Part shown: positions 31,696-39,768 of the stretch, piece after piece
How the letters are laid out: the number at the start of each line of letters is the position of its first letter
Numbering within the stretch: the first letter of the stretch is position 1
Assembly (NCBI GenBank): GCA_049511415.1
Contig: JBEKYC010000091.1
Location: 1 to 39,822 of the forward strand
Source: Bog-159 sp049511415
GTDB lineage: Bacteria > Acidobacteriota > Terriglobia > Bryobacterales > Bryobacteraceae
DNA: 39,822 bases
Direction: 5' to 3'
Program-made: the position numbers and the translations under genes
The notes under the pieces: model-generated
Seen by the model: only the letters and a program-made list of their open reading frames with translations
Told to the model about the DNA's origin: nothing
The model's database searches: none

Positions 31696-33894
31696 ATGTT
31701 CGGAAAAACGGGCTTCGCGCTGATCCTGCTGAGTGTCGCCGGTTCCACGGCGGACGCCGGCGCGGCCGGATCGTCCATCCCTTCGGTCATTCAAAACTCC
31801 TTCCAGGTGAGTCCGCCCGGTCAGGGCGGGGTATCCAAGATGGGTTTCGACGCTGCGGGTAATCTCTATCTGGCGGGGACATCATTAATCCAAGCGAACG
31901 ACCTGTCGGGCGCCACTGTCTTCGGACCGGTTTGGGGATATGATGTGATCGTCATCAAGATCTCCGCCTCGCATCAACAAGTTGATTACGTGACGGTCAT
32001 CGGATGCGGCCAATTCAATGGTCCGGCTGGGTTGGGTGCCATGGCCGTGGACACAGATGGAAATGTCTTCCTGGCGGGTGCGATTGCCTCGACGAATTAT
32101 CCCAGCGGCCAAAGTGCGCCCACGGTGACGCCACAAGGCGCGTTCCTGCTTAAATTGGATCCTTCCGGGCAAAAGCTGCTCTACGCCAGCCCCGTCGGGG
32201 CGCCGCCGGCTTGGCCCACCGCGCTCGTGCTCGATTCCGCCGGAAATGCGTACGTCGGAGGAAATACGAGCGGCTATCTGTTTGATGGAACTCCCGGCGC
32301 GTATCAGTTCTCCAGCTCCAACTATGCCACCGGCTTCGTCAGCAAGTTCGATCCGAACGGCCAGCGGCTGGCCGCTACCCTGTTCGGCTCGCCGGTAAAT
32401 GAACACAGCACCGTGGACGCCATGGCGGTAGATAGCGGCGGAGTGGTTCACCTCGCCGGACACCTGGTTTCGGCGCCCAATTTCCCGCTCACACAGAACG
32501 CAGCCTACCCCGCCAGTCTCTTGTCTTCGGGCGCCATTGTGGGCTATCTGGCCCGGCTGAACTCGTCGGTATCGCAGCTCCTCTATTCCACACCGTTACC
32601 TTTTATTCCCAGCGCCATTGCAGTGGATGCCGCCGGTGCTTCTTATGTGGCCGGCTCCTCTATTGTGGCCAGTTCCGGAATGGTGAAGATCGACTCCGCG
32701 GGCGGCATCGCCTATTCGGTCCCGAATGCCTCCGGCAACAGCATCACTGTCCGCGACGATGGCAGCGCGATTCTCGCCGGCAGTACGAATCTGCCCGGAT
32801 TTCCGACACGCAACAGTCTGCAAGCTTGCAGCCCTAACCTGCCTGCCGGGCCGGCGATATGGCAAGCTGACGGCCCGTATTTCGAAAACGCCACACTGAT
32901 GATGCTGGATGCGGCGGGTAACATCACGTTCTCCACGCTGCTCGGCGGCTCCGGCAGCACGTACTTCAACGCGATGGCGCTTGACCCCGATGGAAATCTG
33001 TACATCACCGGCTACTCCAGCACTTCGGAACAGTTTTCCGGGCCGGTTCTGGACGCCTCCGCCGGCGATTGGTACCGGCTAAATGACTTCGTGTTTCAGT
33101 TCGACTTTACCGCCGTGCCGCAAGCAGCCGCCGGACCCGCACCCTCGTGTCTGGCCGGTTCCGCGGATCTGAACTATGCGCCGGCGGCGCCGGGCATGCT
33201 GGCCACCCTGTTCGGCGACGGAATTGGTCCTGCCTCGGGCGTGCAGTTCCAATTGGACGCGAACGGCCGGGTCCCGACGGAAATTGCCGGCGTGAGCGTC
33301 ACGGTCGGCGGGCTGCCGGCGCCTCTGCTCTACGTCCAGAACAATCAGGTCAATTTCGTGGTGCCGCAACAAGTCACTGGCGAAAGCACGAATGTTTGCG
33401 TCACGAATTCCGGCCGGCAGTCCTGCCTTATAGCTTACGTTACGCCGTCCTGGCCGCAAGTGTTTCAGACCAATGTGAGCGCCTGCAATGGCAATTGCCT
33501 GGCGGTGTTAAACCAGGACTACAGTCTAAACACTCCGTCGAATCCGGCCGCGCCCGGATCGGTAATCATGATCTTCGGAACCGGCTTCGGACCGATCAAC
33601 AGTGCTTTGCCGGACGGAAGTATTGTGAGTGGACCGCTGGCGTATCTGGCGACGGCAGTAACCGCCACATTCCCTGGTGGACCGTGGCTGCCGGCTCCCC
33701 CCTGCTCGTCGGCGGGACCGCCGCCTTGCCCAGGCCCCACACAAGCGGGAATTCCGGCCGCGGTTTTATTCGCCGGCGCCGCGCCGGGAGAGGTTCTGGG
33801 AGTCGATCAAATCGACGTATTGATTCCGGATGGCGTGTCCGGCGCCACGTACTTCGGTCTGGGTGGCACTCCGGTGGCGGTCGCCGTTCAATAG
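31696..33894 (+). CDS. Secreted beta-propeller protein with Solibacter-type (TIGR03437) C-terminal domain
   Basis: 732 residues from the ATG at 31696, which has GGAAGGAG 5 bases before it; a longer frame from 31675 lacks a ribosome binding site. Signal peptide MFGKTGFALILLSVAGSTAD. SBBP-type propeller repeats follow, recognisable by the recurrent 'D.aGn.Y(v/l)aG.t': MGFDAAGNLYLAGTSLIQAN, VLDSAGNAYVGGNTSGYLFD, ALDPDGNLYITGYSSTSEQF. From about residue 500 comes the TIGR03437-type domain: NYAPAAPGMLATLFGDGIGP, LYVQNNQVNFVVPQQVTGES, and PGSVIMIFGTGFGPINSALP. The domain occurs mainly in Solibacter-like genomes and its function is unknown. Confidence 0.87.
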   Translation: MFGKTGFALILLSVAGSTADAGAAGSSIPSVIQNSFQVSPPGQGGVSKMGFDAAGNLYLAGTSLIQANDLSGATVFGPVWGYDVIVIKISASHQQVDYVTVIGCGQFNGPAGLGAMAVDTDGNVFLAGAIASTNYPSGQSAPTVTPQGAFLLKLDPSGQKLLYASPVGAPPAWPTALVLDSAGNAYVGGNTSGYLFDGTPGAYQFSSSNYATGFVSKFDPNGQRLAATLFGSPVNEHSTVDAMAVDSGGVVHLAGHLVSAPNFPLTQNAAYPASLLSSGAIVGYLARLNSSVSQLLYSTPLPFIPSAIAVDAAGASYVAGSSIVASSGMVKIDSAGGIAYSVPNASGNSITVRDDGSAILAGSTNLPGFPTRNSLQACSPNLPAGPAIWQADGPYFENATLMMLDAAGNITFSTLLGGSGSTYFNAMALDPDGNLYITGYSSTSEQFSGPVLDASAGDWYRLNDFVFQFDFTAVPQAAAGPAPSCLAGSADLNYAPAAPGMLATLFGDGIGPASGVQFQLDANGRVPTEIAGVSVTVGGLPAPLLYVQNNQVNFVVPQQVTGESTNVCVTNSGRQSCLIAYVTPSWPQVFQTNVSACNGNCLAVLNQDYSLNTPSNPAAPGSVIMIFGTGFGPINSALPDGSIVSGPLAYLATAVTATFPGGPWLPAPPCSSAGPPPCPGPTQAGIPAAVLFAGAAPGEVLGVDQIDVLIPDGVSGATYFGLGGTPVAVAVQ

Positions 33895-34130
33895 GCGGCG
33901 GAGTGGGACCGGCAATGCCTAGGATCGCCGAACGCAACGCTAGCGGCAGAGCCGCAGCCCTCGTTCCACCTCGACCCCGAGCTATGGAGCGAGCTACATC
34001 GATGCGTCGGCGGTCGGATTTGAGCGCTGAGCCCCATCCGGTTGAGGAAAACGCCCTATCGCGAACGTGGCCCTCGCACCCTCCAGAGTGTCGTCGGCAA
34101 TCCGGAAGTTGGGGACTGTGACCTCCGCCA
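33895..34130. other. Gene-free debris before the pseudogene block
   Basis: No supported gene. On the minus strand a short protein-like piece, VTVPNFRIADDTLEGARATF, runs from about 34120 leftwards to a TAG near 33990 and could be the tail of a lost gene. I do not recognise it. Confidence 0.3.
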
Positions 34131-34386
34131 GATTCAAATCTTCTGCGGTGTCGGTAAACTAATGCGCTTCCCCGCGGGACTGCTTGGCATCCTGCTCGGC
34201 TTTGAGCTTCTGCACAATGCCCCGCTCGCGATTCGCCGTCCGTCTTGCGCTTCAGGCGATAGTAACCTGTGCCAGTGAAACGTGCGCCCCCAGAAACTGC
34301 GGCGAATCCTTCACTACTTTTTCCAGCGTGGCGCAGGCCCGTTCCATGTTGCCGGCGGCCAGATAGGTGACGCCCTTCTGGTAAAG
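34131..34386 (-). pseudogene. 3' fragment of a TPR gene, copy of 35705-35965
   Basis: Closely similar, base by base, to the 3' end of the intact TPR gene at 35729. Shared landmarks are TAAACTAATGCGC at the stop, CTGCTTGGCATCCTGCTCGG, and the codons for CATLEKVVKDSPQFLxAHVS. Similarity continues about 25 bases past the stop into the flank. At about 34386 it ends abruptly and joins a CRTAC1 fragment. Confidence 0.85.
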
Positions 34387-34668
34387 AGCGCCGGCGCCGA
34401 TTTCCAGCAGGCTGCCGCGCATCGCGGCGCAGCTTTTCGGTGACAACGACAACGACGGCCGCATCGACGCGGTGGTCACGGTGTGGAACGGGCAGGTGAA
34501 ATACTTCCACAACATCACTAAGAACAGTAATCACTGGATCTTGCTGAAGCTGGTGGGGCACAAGAGCAACCGTATGGCCCTGGGCGCGCAGATCCGCATC
34601 ACCACCGCGGACAGCATGAAGCAATACAACGAAATGACCACGGCCGTGGGCTATGCCAGTTCCAGCAG
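34385..34668 (+). pseudogene. Internal fragment of CRTAC1-like gene 2, copy of 31171-31457
   Basis: The translation AGADFQQAAAHRGAAF, then after a frameshift GRIDAVVTVWNGQVKYFHNI, LLKLVGHKSNRMALGAQIRI and TTAVGYASSS follows the intact gene almost residue for residue. It has no start region and lacks the last 40 or so codons. It is joined head-on to a TPR fragment on the left and to unrelated sequence at about 34668 on the right. Confidence 0.87.
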
Positions 34669-34679
34669 CCGCTGGTGAT

Positions 34680-34966
34680 TCGTCGATCAAGTCGCCCGCG
34701 GGCGTGATCGTTCGCATCGTTTTTCCCGGCACCGCGCCGAACCTCTCTTTAGAAGAGCTGCAATCACGGGCATTGTTCATTGTTGCGCGCGATGACGCCA
34801 ATGATGCCGGTCTGCGGCTTCCAGGCATCCGCGCTCCGTACGAAGAAACTCCAGCACCGAAAGAACTAATCGTTCTGGATGGTTCCGCGCCCGCCAGTTT
34901 CTTTTCCAAACGGACCAGAGTGCTCATGTCATGCACGAGATTCTGCTGTTCCTCTCAATGCCGTAG
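34680..34966 (+). pseudogene. C-terminal remnant of an alpha/beta hydrolase
   Basis: The frame gives SLEELQSRALFIVARDDAND, LRLPGIRAPYEETPAPKELI and VLDGSAPA, then a one-base loss. The next frame continues QFLFQTDQSAHVMHEILLFL-SMP and stops at 34964-34966. This is the usual ending of alpha/beta hydrolases of the dienelactone-hydrolase/lysophospholipase type, where the 'RDD' carries the catalytic Asp and 'GSAHA' the catalytic His; here the His codon of GSAHA has become Pro. The N-terminal two thirds are missing. Confidence 0.65.
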
Positions 34967-35044
34967 CATTGGCGTTTTACGGCCATGTGGCTTGGGCGGG
35001 ACAGGACGTAGCCGGCGGATCTCCAACTGAGCGACAATGAAGTC

Positions 35045-35254
35045 GTGACAGACGCGATCGCTAAAGACCCCGAAGTGATGCACGGTGTGCCGGTGTTCCG
35101 TGGAACACGAGTGCCCGTCCAGACGCTGTTCGAGTACCTGGAGGGTGGGGAGACCCTGGAAGACTTCCTCATAGGATTTCCAACCGTTCCCCGCGGTCTA
35201 GCCTTGGAGGCGCTGGATGAAGCCCGAAGACTCTTACTCGCACGCGCTTCATGA
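35045..35254 (+). CDS. DUF433-family antitoxin
   Basis: A 69-residue protein from GTG 35045 with the DUF433 pattern: AIAKDPEVMHGVPVFRGTRV, PVQTLFEYLEGGETLEDFLI and GFPTVPRGLALEALDEARRL. The family forms winged-helix-like antitoxins paired with DUF5615 toxins. The stop overlaps the toxin start by 4 bases (ATGA). There is no strong ribosome binding site. It sits in a stretch of broken genes, which fits a horizontally moving toxin-antitoxin pair. Confidence 0.87.
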   Translation: MTDAIAKDPEVMHGVPVFRGTRVPVQTLFEYLEGGETLEDFLIGFPTVPRGLALEALDEARRLLLARAS

Positions 35255-35571
35255 AGCTTCTGATCGACGAATGCGTTGATGAGCGGCTCCGTCTTCTTTT
35301 TCCCGGGCACGAATGCCACACCGCTCGTTTCGCCAATTTAGCGGGTTTGAAAAACGGACGCCTGCTGGAAGCGGCCGAGGCAGCGGGCTTTGATGTCCTG
35401 ATTACTGTCGACCAGAACATTCCAGACCAACAGAATCTGACCCAACGAAGTATTGCCCTGGTGATCCTCTGTGGGCGGACAAACCGGTTGAGGGACCTCG
35501 AGATCCTCGTACCGGCGGCGATTTCCGCAGTTGATTCCATCAGGGCTGGGGACGTGGTAAAGGTCCGCTAA
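35251..35571 (+). CDS. DUF5615 PIN-like toxin
   Basis: A 106-residue PIN-like protein: N-terminal MKLLIDECVDERLRLLFPGH with the first acidic residues (D6, E7), then HTARFANLAGLKNGRLLEAA, and DVLITVDQNIPDQQNL with the further Asp typical of the PIN metal site, ending IRAGDVVKVR. PIN-like toxins are metal-dependent RNases. It is coupled to the upstream DUF433 antitoxin and complete in length. Confidence 0.87.
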   Translation: MKLLIDECVDERLRLLFPGHECHTARFANLAGLKNGRLLEAAEAAGFDVLITVDQNIPDQQNLTQRSIALVILCGRTNRLRDLEILVPAAISAVDSIRAGDVVKVR

Positions 35572-35728
35572 CTGCCGCACCTGGCGAGCAGCACGATTAC
35601 ATCACCCAAAAGGACGTTTACGTCGTCCACTTCAATAGTATGGTTCCCGAAAGTTTAGGGGTTATGATAGGTCGCACTCGGCCGCTGACCCATATCCGCC
35701 AAATCAACTCTGCTGCCGCGTCCGTAAA

Positions 35729-36832
35729 CTAATGCGCTTCCCCGCGCGACTGCTTGGCATCCTGCTCGGCCTTGAGCTTCTGTACGATGGCGCGCTCGCG
35801 ATCGCCGTCCGCCTTGCGCTTCAGTCGATAATAAACCTGCGCCAGCGAGACGTGCGCTTCCAGAAACTGCGGCGAGTCTTTCACCACTTTTTCCAGCGTG
35901 GCGCAGGCCCGGTCCATGTTGCCGGCGGCCAGATCCGTGACACCCTCCTGGTAGAGCGCGCCCGGATCGCCGGGACGCACGCGCAAAGCCCGCGCCAGCA
36001 GTTCCCGCGCGCGGTCGTAACTGCCATCCTCCTTCAGCAGCACGGCCAGCCGCAGGTTCGATTCGAAATCGTTGGAATTCTGTTCCAGTTCTTGTTCAAA
36101 CGCCACCCGCGCCGCCGTCATATCGCCGCTGGCCATCTGCGCCTGCCCCAGATACGAATACAGGTCCGGAAGGTGCGGATTCAGATCCACCGCTTTCTTC
36201 AGATCCACGATGGCTTCCGGATATTCCAGCGCCTCCAACTTGGCCATCCCCAGAAGCAGCCGCGCTTCCGCCGAATCGCCATTGCGCAGGATGCGGTCGA
36301 TGATGCGCTGCCCGCGTTCGACCTGCTTATCGCGCAGCAGCGCCGTGCCCAGCATGTACGCGATGGCCAGATCACCGCGGTCGCTGTCGAGCGGTGTGAG
36401 CAGCGCAATAACCTTGGCATTCTCGCCCATGCGCAGCCAACAATCCGCCAGCACCAGCACCGCCTGCTGATTGCCGGGATCGGCGGTGTGCAGGGCCGCT
36501 ATCTCCCGCGCCGCATCCGCAATCTGCCCCTGTTTGTAAAACGCCAGCGCCAGGTTCAACTGGATGTGCGGATCCTTGGGGCGCTGCTTCAGCGCCGCCT
36601 GATACTCGACGATCGCTTCGCCGTAGCGCCCCGTGCTGGCCAGCGCCGCGCCCAGGTTGGAGCGCGCATCCGGCGAATCCGGCCGCAGCTTCAAGTAGGC
36701 CCGATATTCGCGGATGGCGCCTTCGGTGTCGCCCGCCTGGTGCATGGCAATCGCCTGCCGCAGGATCTGTTCGGGGGCTTGTTGCGCAAAGGCCGCAAGG
36801 CCCAACGCTATTAACAGACAGAGTCGCAACAT
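35729..36832 (-). CDS. Secreted TPR-repeat protein
   Basis: 367 residues from the ATG at 36832: MLRLCLLIALGLAAFAQQAP is a signal peptide, and the longer frame to 36988 would place about 50 unrelated residues before it. About nine TPR units follow (GDTEGAIREYRAYLKLRPDS, GRYGEAIVEYQAALKQRPKD, YPEAIVDLKKAVDLNPHLPD, GSYDRARELLARALRVRPGD, NMDRACATLEKVVKDSPQFL), and a charged tail. The protein probably scaffolds partners in the periplasm. Its 3' end is copied at 34131-34386. Confidence 0.85.
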   Translation of the reverse strand: MLRLCLLIALGLAAFAQQAPEQILRQAIAMHQAGDTEGAIREYRAYLKLRPDSPDARSNLGAALASTGRYGEAIVEYQAALKQRPKDPHIQLNLALAFYKQGQIADAAREIAALHTADPGNQQAVLVLADCWLRMGENAKVIALLTPLDSDRGDLAIAYMLGTALLRDKQVERGQRIIDRILRNGDSAEARLLLGMAKLEALEYPEAIVDLKKAVDLNPHLPDLYSYLGQAQMASGDMTAARVAFEQELEQNSNDFESNLRLAVLLKEDGSYDRARELLARALRVRPGDPGALYQEGVTDLAAGNMDRACATLEKVVKDSPQFLEAHVSLAQVYYRLKRKADGDRERAIVQKLKAEQDAKQSRGEAH

Positions 36833-36862
36833 CTGACTTCCAGCATAGAATAGGAGCAGGTC

Positions 36863-37067
36863 ATGGCACCATTCGATCCCGTCCTGCACGACCATGAAAG
36901 ACGCATGAAAATGATGGCGGCACTGCGCCGTGATACGGAGGAGCGGATCGTCGCAATGGATGCGATGGGCCTGCGGATAGCGGCGCATGCGAACGCTGGA
37001 GAAGTTCGAACTGACGCTGAAACGCCTCGACGATTTCCTTAAACGTAATCCGAAGAACGGGAAATAA
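36863..37067 (+). pseudogene. Small coiled-coil protein gene, frameshifted
   Basis: ATG 36863 (ribosome binding site AGGAGCAGG) opens MAPFDPVLHDHERRMKMMAA, then RRDTEERIVAMDAMGLRIAA. After about 36985 the protein-like continuation, TLEKFELTLKRLDDFLKRNP ending KNGK and TAA 37065-37067, lies in another frame. Joined, these give the heptad-repeat layout of a small coiled-coil protein often seen in Acidobacteriota. In the first frame the ORF ends at 37041 after 59 residues. Confidence 0.5.
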
Positions 37068-37872
37068 CCGGCAGCGGCACCCGGAAACGCCCCTCGAACA
37101 CTTCGCCGAAAATCTCCAGAATCTGCCCGTGCAGATGGCCGTTATCCGCCAGCAGATGCGGCGACGCGAACGTGTGCGGCTGCCCGCGCATGTCCGACAC
37201 CTGACCGCCCGCCTCCGTGACCAGCAAACGCCCGGCCGCCATATCCCACGGATTCAGGCCGAATTCCCAGAATCCGTCCAGCCGCCCGCACGCTACCCAC
37301 GCCAAGTCGATCGCCGCCGACCCCGTGCGCCGCACGCCATGCGTAGCCATGGCTACCTGATGGTAGAAATGCACGTTGATACTCAGGTGCCGCTTGCGGC
37401 TGGGAAAGCCCGTGCACAGCAGGCTACTATCGAGCTGCCGGACCGCGGAAACGGAAATGCGCCGGTTGTTCAGCCACGCGCCCGACCCGCGCTCTGCCGC
37501 GAACATCTCCTGCCGGATGGGATCGAACACCACCCCGGCTACCATCTCGCCCGCCTGCTCCAGCGCCATCGTCACATTGAAGATGGGCAGCGAATGCGCG
37601 AAATTGGTGGTGCCGTCGAGCGGGTCCACAAACCAGCGGTATTCCGACGAGCTGGTGTGCCCGCCGCCTTCCTCCGCCACAATGCCGTGCGACGGGAAAC
37701 GCGACCGCAGCCGCTCCACCACCAGCATCTCCGACGCGCGATCGGCCTCCGTCACCAGGTCGAATTCGCCTTTCAATTCGTACGGCACGTGCCGTTCGTA
37801 GTAATTGGCGAGCAGCGCGCCCGCCTCGCGCGCAATCTCGACGGCGGATTCGAGAGCACCGGGCAGGGGCAC
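37039..37872 (-). CDS. Inositol monophosphatase-family phosphatase
   Basis: 277 residues from GTG 37872. IMPase metal-site motifs are complete: VAEEGG (E67, E68), DPLDGTTNF (D83-F91) and, near residue 215, NPWDMAAGRLLVTEAGG. The KGEFDLVTEADRASE segment is the usual N-terminal block. Members remove phosphate from inositol-1-phosphate or similar small molecules (for example histidinol phosphate or PAP); the exact substrate is uncertain. The GTG lies 3 bases after the stop of the Hfq-like gene, so they are in one operon. Its end overlaps a frameshifted coiled-coil remnant on the other strand. Confidence 0.87.
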   Translation of the reverse strand: MPLPGALESAVEIAREAGALLANYYERHVPYELKGEFDLVTEADRASEMLVVERLRSRFPSHGIVAEEGGGHTSSSEYRWFVDPLDGTTNFAHSLPIFNVTMALEQAGEMVAGVVFDPIRQEMFAAERGSGAWLNNRRISVSAVRQLDSSLLCTGFPSRKRHLSINVHFYHQVAMATHGVRRTGSAAIDLAWVACGRLDGFWEFGLNPWDMAAGRLLVTEAGGQVSDMRGQPHTFASPHLLADNGHLHGQILEIFGEVFEGRFRVPLPVISRSSDYV

Positions 37873-37875
37873 GCC

Positions 37876-38082
37876 CTATGCCCCTTCGACCAGATAAACG
37901 ATTTCGTGCTTGTAGATAAACAGGTTGGGACCGTCGGTGCGCGTCAGCCGGATGAAGGAATGGTCGTAATACTCGATCGTCCCGGTGACTTCTTCGCCGC
38001 CGGTCAGTTTCACGCGCACGCGCACCTCCGTGTCAATCAGATGACGCAGGTATCTTACTTCTTCGAAGGTTTGTTCGGGAGC
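37876..38082 (-). CDS. Hfq-like Sm protein without a canonical start codon
   Basis: Not a standard ORF: the frame has no ATG, GTG or TTG before the fold begins. It reads (from 38082) APEQTFEEVRYLRHLIDTEV, RVRVKLTGGEEVTGTIEYYD, HSFIRLTRTDGPNLFIYKHE, IVYLVEGA, stop at 37876-37878. This matches Hfq: an N-terminal helix, Sm1 with the Gly turn (TGTIEYYD), and Sm2 with the YKHxI signature (IYKHEI). Hfq binds small RNAs and mRNA. The start may be CTG 38049, but the first helix residues lie upstream of it and overlap the VWFA gene in another frame. The 5' end given here is approximate. It lies between the VWFA and IMPase genes in a tight operon. Confidence 0.62.
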   Translation of the reverse strand, partial: APEQTFEEVRYLRHLIDTEVRVRVKLTGGEEVTGTIEYYDHSFIRLTRTDGPNLFIYKHEIVYLVEGA

Positions 38083-39074
38083 GCGATTCCCGGGTTTTCC
38101 ACCGTGTCTTGACGTAGCTGGCTCTCCTGATCCGTCCCATCCGGGACGGCGGTGATCCGGGCGCCGGGCGTCCCGTGATCATTCTCCGCTTCCCCATAAT
38201 AGCCATTGCGCGACGTAACTCGCAAATCCGGACGCCGCACGCGCACCGTCAGGCGATGAAAGCGGTTCTTCGTCAAGGGCACGTTGTGCGGATAGTAGCC
38301 CAGCAGGTATTGCGTGCGTAGATCCTTGATGATCTCCGTGAATGCCGCGTCCAGCGCCGCGCCCAGCGTGGGCTGAAATACACGGCCGCCGGTGCCCGCC
38401 GCCATGGTGATCAGCGCGTGCTCCCCGCCCAGATTGCGCCCGGCGTCGTTCGCGATGGGCACCACCAGCACCGGGTAGATCGACGTATTGGCCAATTGCG
38501 CCGCATCCAGCGCCGCGTGAAAGTCCTTCGCGCTTGTCGTATCGCCGCCGTCGGTGACGATGATCATCACCTTGCGCCCTTCGCGCGGCTCCAGATCGTG
38601 CGACGCCAGGTAAATCGCATCGTACAGCGACGTGCCCGCTTCCCCCTGGATAGCGCGCAGAGAATGCTCCAGCGGCGCCTGGTTATGCGTAAAGAAATTG
38701 TGCAGCGTCACCTGGTAATTGAAGCTGTACAACGCCACCGTATCCTTGGGGTTGCCCTCCGCGAAAAGCGCGTGCAGGAAGCGCACCACGGAATCGGTCT
38801 CGTATTTCAGATCCTTGGCCGTGGATCCGCTGGCATCCACCATGAGGGAGACCGAAAGCGGCTGGTCGGTCTGGCGCTCGAATACCGCGATCTGCTGGCT
38901 GACTCCGTTATCCAGGACCTCGAACTCGTCCTTGTCCAGCGCCCCCACCAGCTCGCCGGCTGGATTCTTGACCGTGGCCAGCACCCGGACCAGGTTTACC
39001 TGTACCTTAATCTGCGCGCCGAGAGTTCCCGCCAGCCACAGCGCCGCGCTAAGCGCCCTGAGCCAGCGTTGCAT
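38055..39074 (-). CDS. VWFA-domain protein (acidobacterial type)
   Basis: 339 residues from ATG 39074, where a signal peptide begins (MQRWLRALSAALWLAGTLGA); the longer frame to 39110 lies in the MoaD-MoaE gene. Acidobacterial VWFA sequence follows: IKVQVNLVRVLATVKNPAGE, LDKDEFEVLDNGVSQQIAVF, then LSVSLMVDASGSTAKDL with a complete MIDAS DxSxS (D80, S82, S84) and IIVTDGGDTTSA. DLRTQYLLGYYPHN and LTVRVRRPDLRVTSRNGYYG close the module. It overlaps the end of the MoaD-MoaE gene by 26 bases and the Hfq-like frame at its 3' end. Function unknown, probably extracytoplasmic adhesion or assembly. Confidence 0.83.
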   Translation of the reverse strand: MQRWLRALSAALWLAGTLGAQIKVQVNLVRVLATVKNPAGELVGALDKDEFEVLDNGVSQQIAVFERQTDQPLSVSLMVDASGSTAKDLKYETDSVVRFLHALFAEGNPKDTVALYSFNYQVTLHNFFTHNQAPLEHSLRAIQGEAGTSLYDAIYLASHDLEPREGRKVMIIVTDGGDTTSAKDFHAALDAAQLANTSIYPVLVVPIANDAGRNLGGEHALITMAAGTGGRVFQPTLGAALDAAFTEIIKDLRTQYLLGYYPHNVPLTKNRFHRLTVRVRRPDLRVTSRNGYYGEAENDHGTPGARITAVPDGTDQESQLRQDTVENPGIALPNKPSKK

Positions 39075-39768
39075 GGCGGTCCCATTCTCCTTCCACCCAG
39101 ACTTCGCCATCCGTGAAGTGCTCTTTCTTCCAGATCGGCACTGTGCGCTTCAAGCGGTTGATACCCTCCTGGGCGGCCTCGAAAGCGGCCTTGCGGTGCG
39201 CCGACATCACGATCACCACCACGCTGGTTTCGCCGATGAGCATCCGCCCCAGCCGGTGCACCATGGCGATGCAGGTGATCGGATACGCCGCGGCAATCTC
39301 GGCGCCGATTTGCGCCATCAGCTTGATGGCCATGGCGTCGTAACACTCGTAATCCAGGAAGTGTGTGGCGCGGCCATTAGTATTATTGCGTACTACGCCC
39401 TCGAACGTGACCACCGCGCCGTCTTCCCCGCGCAGCAGCCGCGCCGCGATTTTGCGGGAATCGATGGGATGCCGCGTCAATGCGAAAAAACGCCCCTCTT
39501 CCGAGATCTGCCGCACATATTCCGAGCCGCCGCTGACGGGCGGCAGGAAGGCGACTTCATCGCCATCCGCCACCGGCGTGTCCGGCGGCGCGAACTCCTG
39601 GTTGCGCGCCAGCAGGACGCTGCCGGCCATCTCCCGCAAGCGCGGAAAGAGGTTGCCGTAATGCTCGAAGATGTTCCCTAATGTGACGCCGCTTTCCAGG
39701 TCGAGCTGATCCTCGGCCCGCCCGGCGATATCCTTGAGCATCCCAAAGAATAGAATGCGCACGCGCAC
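39049..39768 (-). CDS. MoaD-MoaE fusion (molybdopterin synthase)
   Basis: 239 residues starting at GTG 39768 (ribosome binding site ACGGAGA). Residues 1-81 are MoaD (MRVRILFFGMLKDIAGRAED to DGDEVAFLPPVSGG). The C-terminal Gly-Gly needed for thiocarboxylation is internal (G80-G81). Residues about 90-235 are MoaE: HFLDYECYDAMAIKLMAQIG, MVHRLGRMLIGETSVVVIVM, SAHRKAAFEA and VPIWKKEHFTDGEVWVEGEW. The two subunits together sulfurate precursor Z to molybdopterin. Fusions of this kind (MoaX in mycobacteria) are known to be cut after the Gly-Gly; the same would be expected here. It is the first gene of the leftward operon. Confidence 0.9.
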   Translation of the reverse strand: MRVRILFFGMLKDIAGRAEDQLDLESGVTLGNIFEHYGNLFPRLREMAGSVLLARNQEFAPPDTPVADGDEVAFLPPVSGGSEYVRQISEEGRFFALTRHPIDSRKIAARLLRGEDGAVVTFEGVVRNNTNGRATHFLDYECYDAMAIKLMAQIGAEIAAAYPITCIAMVHRLGRMLIGETSVVVIVMSAHRKAAFEAAQEGINRLKRTVPIWKKEHFTDGEVWVEGEWDRHATLAQGA

